Source: Deltaproteobacteria bacterium (GTDB lineage Bacteria; Desulfobacterota; Desulfarculia; Adiutricales; Adiutricaceae). Taken from it: DNA of 6,659 nt. The DNA lies in NCBI GenBank assembly GCA_031278835.1, contig JAITJP010000235.1:1-6659 (forward strand). The letters run 5' to 3'. A model generated the notes under the pieces. It was not told the origin of the DNA. It saw nothing but the letters and a program-made list of their open reading frames with translations, and made no database searches. The position numbers and the translations under genes were made by a program. Shown one piece after another: positions 6,129-6,659 of this stretch. The stretch's first letter is position 1. Each line of letters opens with the position of its first letter.

Positions 6129-6470
6129 GCTTAATTTTGCCAATCTGTCATTTTTCTATGACGGAATTTTATTGGCCCTTAATTTGGTCTCCCGGTCATG
6201 GCCTCGGCGATTAATATAGATGTCTTTGGGGCTTCCGGGGCCCCTGGGCAGCTCAATTTTGCCGCCGCTTAAAGCCAAAGTTATCTAGACCGCTTTTGAT
6301 TATAACCGTTAAACTGTGCGATTTCCAGGATTTTTTTATTGGCTCAAATAAAAATTTTCCAGCCCAGCCAGGTCGCCCCAAAGGCTCTCTAGGCCTAATA
6401 GGTGTCCAGATGTTTCTGGGGCCATGGTCAAAGCCGCTTTGGTCAAGTGGCCCTGTCTTGTCTTAAATAT

Positions 6471-6511
6471 TTGACAAAAAATTTTACATTGAGCAAAAAT
6501 CATTGTAGACT
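6471..6511 (+). promoter_or_regulatory. Possible plus-strand promoter at the right edge
   Basis: TTTACA (6483-6488) and TAGACT (6506-6511) are 17 nt apart and match the sigma-70 consensus at 5 and 4 of 6 positions. A perfect TTGACA at 6471-6476 lies just upstream but has only AAAAAT at 18-nt spacing. The stretch is AT-rich. If used, the transcript would carry the long hairpin at 6588-6629 in its leader and read out of the window. Confidence 0.3.
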
Positions 6512-6587
6512 AATTAAAAACTAGGCTAGGCCAAGGGCCCCACCATGGCCAAATAAAAAAAATGGGCCGCCTGGGCTAAGCCTTGAG

Positions 6588-6629
6588 CCTTTTTCATAAC
6601 CAGCCAGGTCTGGCTGGTTATGAAAAAGG
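6588..6629. repeat. 19-bp perfect inverted repeat with 4-nt loop
   Basis: CCTTTTTCATAACCAGCCA (6588-6606) and its exact reverse complement (6611-6629) flank GGTC. An imperfect continuation pairs GCTAAGCC (6575-6582) with GGCCTTAGC (6629-6637), making a structure of about 60 nt. T5 comes before the inner arms and A5 after them on both strands, the opposite of an intrinsic terminator. It is more likely a cruciform/REP-like element, a small-RNA hairpin or a leader element. Confidence 0.8.
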
Positions 6630-6659
6630 GCCTTAGCGGAATTGTCTTAACCGTCAAGG

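Larger units (their letters stand above)
5829..6659. other. Gene-free structured region upstream of the methyltransferase
   Basis: About 830 bp with no convincing coding sequence on either strand. Open frames are short, lack ribosome binding sites and match no family I recognise. Instead the stretch is crowded with inverted repeats: nested hairpins at 5891-5991, a large palindrome at 6076-6128, smaller stems at 6139-6176 (GCCAAT/ATTGGC enclosing GTCAT/ATGAC), and a long perfect stem at 6588-6629. It could be a long 5' leader of the methyltransferase mRNA, one or more small RNA genes, or decayed repeat elements. No known riboswitch, including the B12 box, was recognised. Confidence 0.6.

Noticed and set aside
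5827..6214. Overlapping minus (5827-6093) and plus (5984-6214) open frames in the upstream region
   Set aside because: Both run through the A/T tracts and hairpins, encode Phe/Lys- or Pro/Gly-rich text, lack ribosome binding sites and resemble no known protein.
6198..6272. 24-codon plus-strand frame beginning MASAINIDVF
   Set aside because: The start has no ribosome binding site and the frame is too short to support. The same phase stays open for a further 64 codons after the stop, but without a start or any recognisable match.
6336..6503. 55-codon minus-strand frame beginning MIFAQCKIF
   Set aside because: No Shine-Dalgarno precedes the ATG and no family is recognisable. One such frame in 800 bp is expected by chance.
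5829..6659. Cobalamin riboswitch, tRNA, CRISPR array or insertion sequence in the long spacer
   Set aside because: No B12 box, cloverleaf, regularly spaced repeats or transposase fragment was seen. The inverted repeats are single, unlike one another and not at the ends of a gene.

Overview
The window reads as a piece of a Gram-negative, probably anaerobic bacterium. It carries a periplasm-spanning HlyD/ABC-2 efflux operon and a corrinoid-type methyltransferase of the MttB family (COG5598), which is frequent in Desulfobacterota, Firmicutes and other anaerobes. A deltaproteobacterial (Desulfobacterota) source is a guess from gene content only. Base composition is mixed. GGCC is strikingly frequent in both genes and spacers, and the spacers also carry many homopolymeric A/T tracts. 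All four supported genes lie on the minus strand.

Right to left, which is the direction of transcription: positions 5814-6659 hold no convincing gene but contain several large inverted repeats. These include a 19-bp perfect stem at 6588-6629, a 12-bp stem enclosing a 14-bp palindrome at 6076-6128, and nested hairpins at 5891-5991. A single-gene unit follows (4386-5813, MttB-family methyltransferase), with a strong Shine-Dalgarno and a nested terminator hairpin just after its stop. Positions 3759-4385 are non-coding: GC hairpins with A/T tracts, then an AT-rich stretch that probably holds the promoter of the next operon.

The operon at 3758 down to the left edge encodes a YbhG-like periplasmic adaptor, a YbhF-like double ATPase and a YbhS-like permease. 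This is the gene order of the E. coli ybhGFSR drug/cation exporter. The second permease (ybhR-like) would be expected just beyond the left edge. The adaptor and ATPase genes overlap by 4 bp (TTGA). The ATPase and permease are separated by 86 bp that include a 16-bp tandem duplication and a C7/A9 homopolymer block.

The adaptor, ATPase and permeases would form one inner-membrane efflux machine, probably working with an outer-membrane TolC-type channel not seen here. The methyltransferase would move a methyl group from a quaternary or tertiary amine to a corrinoid protein that is not encoded in the window. No functional link between the two units is visible. No clear new system is demonstrated. 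The best leads are the structured non-coding region upstream of the methyltransferase and the asymmetric ATP sites of the double ATPase.
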